Origin: Bacteroides sp.
GTDB lineage: Bacteria > Bacteroidota > Bacteroidia > Bacteroidales > SM23-62
DNA: 9,096 nucleotides
NCBI GenBank assembly: GCA_030667765.1
Contig: DAOUVF010000090.1
Coordinates: forward strand, 1-9,096
Direction: 5' to 3'
In this document: positions 8,601 through 9,096 of the stretch, piece after piece
Layout of the letters: each line of letters starts with the position of its first letter
Position numbering within the stretch: the stretch's first letter is position 1
The notes under the pieces: generated by a model
Seen by the model: the letters and a program-made list of their open reading frames with translations, nothing else
The model's database searches: none
What the model was told of the DNA's origin: nothing
Translations under genes and position numbers: made by a program

Positions 8601-9061
8601 AACTCAGGGACCATGTGAAGACAACCCTGTCACAATCAACCAAGGGCGGTCAGCAGGACGGCATGGATATCGCCCTGTGTATACTTAACAAGGACAGGAA
8701 ATCCCTGCAATATTCCGGGGCCTTTCACCCCCTCTACCTGATCCGGAACGGTAACCTTTCCGAATATAAACCAGACCTGATGCCCATTGGCATTTATATC
8801 CGTAAGGAAAAACCTTTCAAGAGCCATAATATCCGCACCGCTAAAGGTGACTGCTACTATCTTTTCTCTGATGGATATGCGGACCAGTTCGGCGGGGAAA
8901 ACCGCAAGAAATTCCTGGCCAGGTCATTTAAAAAGTTGCTCCTGAGTATCCATAAAAAACCCATGGCGGAACAAAGGGAAATTCTTTTCGAAACCCTCAA
9001 GCAATGGATGGATGGTTATGAACAGGTGGATGATATTCTCGTCATGGGATTCAGGATCTGA
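5633..9061 (+). CDS. Membrane sensor: beta-propeller, Y_Y_Y domain and SpoIIE-type PP2C phosphatase
   Basis: This 1142-residue protein probably converts a periplasmic signal into cytoplasmic Ser/Thr dephosphorylation. A signal peptide-like hydrophobic stretch (14-30) ends near NSQ (32-34). Propeller-type repeats cover about 50-370 and 476-725; blade signatures include the region 304-327 (DQNKGLWIAHQYGL), 573-591 and 697-720. A charged, low-complexity linker (about 371-475) separates the two parts. A Y_Y_Y domain lies at about 760-830, a single membrane span at about 836-857 and a coiled coil at about 860-897. The SpoIIE domain (about 905-1142) has SGDFYW with Asp936, AADCTGHG with Asp953, FSDG with Asp1080, and DDILVM with Asp1133/1134, so metal binding looks intact. 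The layout resembles Bacteroidota two-component-type sensors but has a phosphatase in place of a histidine kinase. The ATG at 5633 overlaps the ligase stop; the adjacent ATG at 5636 is an alternative start. The stimulus and substrate are unknown. Partners would be expected to be STAS-type or anti-sigma-like proteins, none of which is present here. Confidence 0.92.
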   Translation: MMISLIKGSHGTVSPALTLLVVLLFFPLLNVNSQEGEPFMNHIKPENVPGAKITSITEDIENTMVFAGNTGVITFDSEDWQHLQVPNIPMVVSADSTLPMVYVGGRGFYGYLMKSGDGTYAYHDLGEEGVESGDITRIYQTDQHIIYYGKDMIAMADRKILYNALRYQADSITDFAGIFIFEDKIYVNVLKAGLHELADRDIIKKKSSTDFSGSEILFWLEYGNEILLGTNKNRLYRYNGRTFRSIYLEDQEYLSESSLVAAVWLEEDILALSTILGGCLIVNVRNGRTLNTLNLQTGLLDDEIFAIAKDQNKGLWIAHQYGLTRVDVSLPVRSFENYPGLSGVLTAVAMLNNTLYVSTNEGVFYLKEKKDFVKTEERVVKFETPSPIQLKVEEPNVGEELATQPIHRELSQREIRRQRRQARKDSLESVQDSLPEDQEAKPDLPGEKKAADDKASGEVITAVAPRIRTRSIKENIYSLQSISHEFTRLGRFEEKVKDLVPIGNRIIIASNGGLYEVVNKQLKIIRKDWYIERIFPSPDPSMMYVVTDETVYSMRLRNNAWTTETDFSYIGQEIYSICEEGDSAIWLGCDNRSYRIVQVVDSLPRIDTIDFHEDYYDPIILRNIHDTVYFFLSSGIYFYANDSLRKTTYIRSNEIPQYFFSDGSISWGSTGDNWISLVNQENYNKLIDSYLNLFENITDLYLDPEGNTWVVNEDQYLYKINAAKVDLYKPGFQLILKSVYDNKGSYALDELLFDYLDRSLVFNFSAPFYLKDHSTSYQYFVEGMSAGWSAWDDSPALSFPVLPVGKFTLHVRARNILGQSTSLKSFPIVIKPPWWLSWMFIILVGIILILIVIQIIRMRVRKLQRDKQILEQKVLERTAEIQRQKDEIAEQKKEIMDSIYYARRIQKAVLPDDHLVNKNMPEHFVLYLPRDIVSGDFYWIAEKEDITIFAAADCTGHGVPGAFMSMLGMSYLKEIVNKSKRLSSARILDKLRDHVKTTLSQSTKGGQQDGMDIALCILNKDRKSLQYSGAFHPLYLIRNGNLSEYKPDLMPIGIYIRKEKPFKSHNIRTAKGDCYYLFSDGYADQFGGENRKKFLARSFKKLLLSIHKKPMAEQREILFETLKQWMDGYEQVDDILVMGFRI

Positions 9062-9073
9062 TCACCTGCCGTT

Positions 9074-9096
9074 ATGATTTGGAATGATTCTAAATA
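9074..9096 (+). CDS. Possible start of a downstream gene, cut by window edge
   Basis: An ATG at 9074, 12 bases after the sensor phosphatase stop, opens a frame with seven complete codons (MIWNDSK) that is still open at the right edge. Another ATG at 9084 opens a second frame. No terminator is visible between 9062 and 9096, so the operon may continue. Seven residues are too few to identify a family. Confidence 0.25.

Overview
The window most likely comes from a member of the Bacteroidota (Bacteroidales-like, possibly uncultured). Four things point there: start codons without clear Shine-Dalgarno sequences and with AT-rich leaders, the gene order rel - fur-like - purA, a two-component-regulator-type propeller/Y_Y_Y sensor fused to a SpoIIE phosphatase, and the sequence style of the Rel and acyl-CoA ligase proteins. 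Everything supported lies on the + strand. The window is almost fully coding; no tRNA, rRNA, CRISPR array, insertion sequence or phage feature was seen.

Left part (1-3700): a long RelA/SpoT-family (p)ppGpp enzyme enters from the left edge without its N-terminal hydrolase region. A Fur-family regulator follows, then adenylosuccinate synthetase (purA). Gaps of 81 and 73 bases separate them, and a strong intrinsic terminator closes the block at 3653-3700. The block combines the stringent-response alarmone enzyme, a metal/redox-type regulator and the first committed step from IMP to AMP. PurA is itself a known target of ppGpp inhibition in E. coli.

Right part (3701-9096): a new transcription unit starts just after, and perhaps partly within, the terminator. 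It encodes a 633-residue long-chain acyl-CoA synthetase-like AMP-binding enzyme. This overlaps by 4 bases (ATGA) with a 1142-residue membrane sensor. The sensor has a signal peptide, a periplasmic beta-propeller region split by a charged linker, a Y_Y_Y domain, one membrane span, a coiled coil and a C-terminal SpoIIE/PP2C phosphatase. The phosphatase keeps its metal-binding aspartates, so the protein is probably a one-piece receptor that turns an extracytoplasmic signal into protein dephosphorylation. Its partner switch is not in the window. A further reading frame may begin at 9074 and run off the right edge.

The points most worth a second look are the translational coupling of a fatty-acid-activating enzyme to the sensor phosphatase, the charged insert inside the sensor, the missing zinc ligands in both the Rel C-terminal finger and the Fur-like protein, and the compact terminator/promoter junction. 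None of these proves a new system. The ligase-phosphatase pair is the best candidate for undescribed biology.
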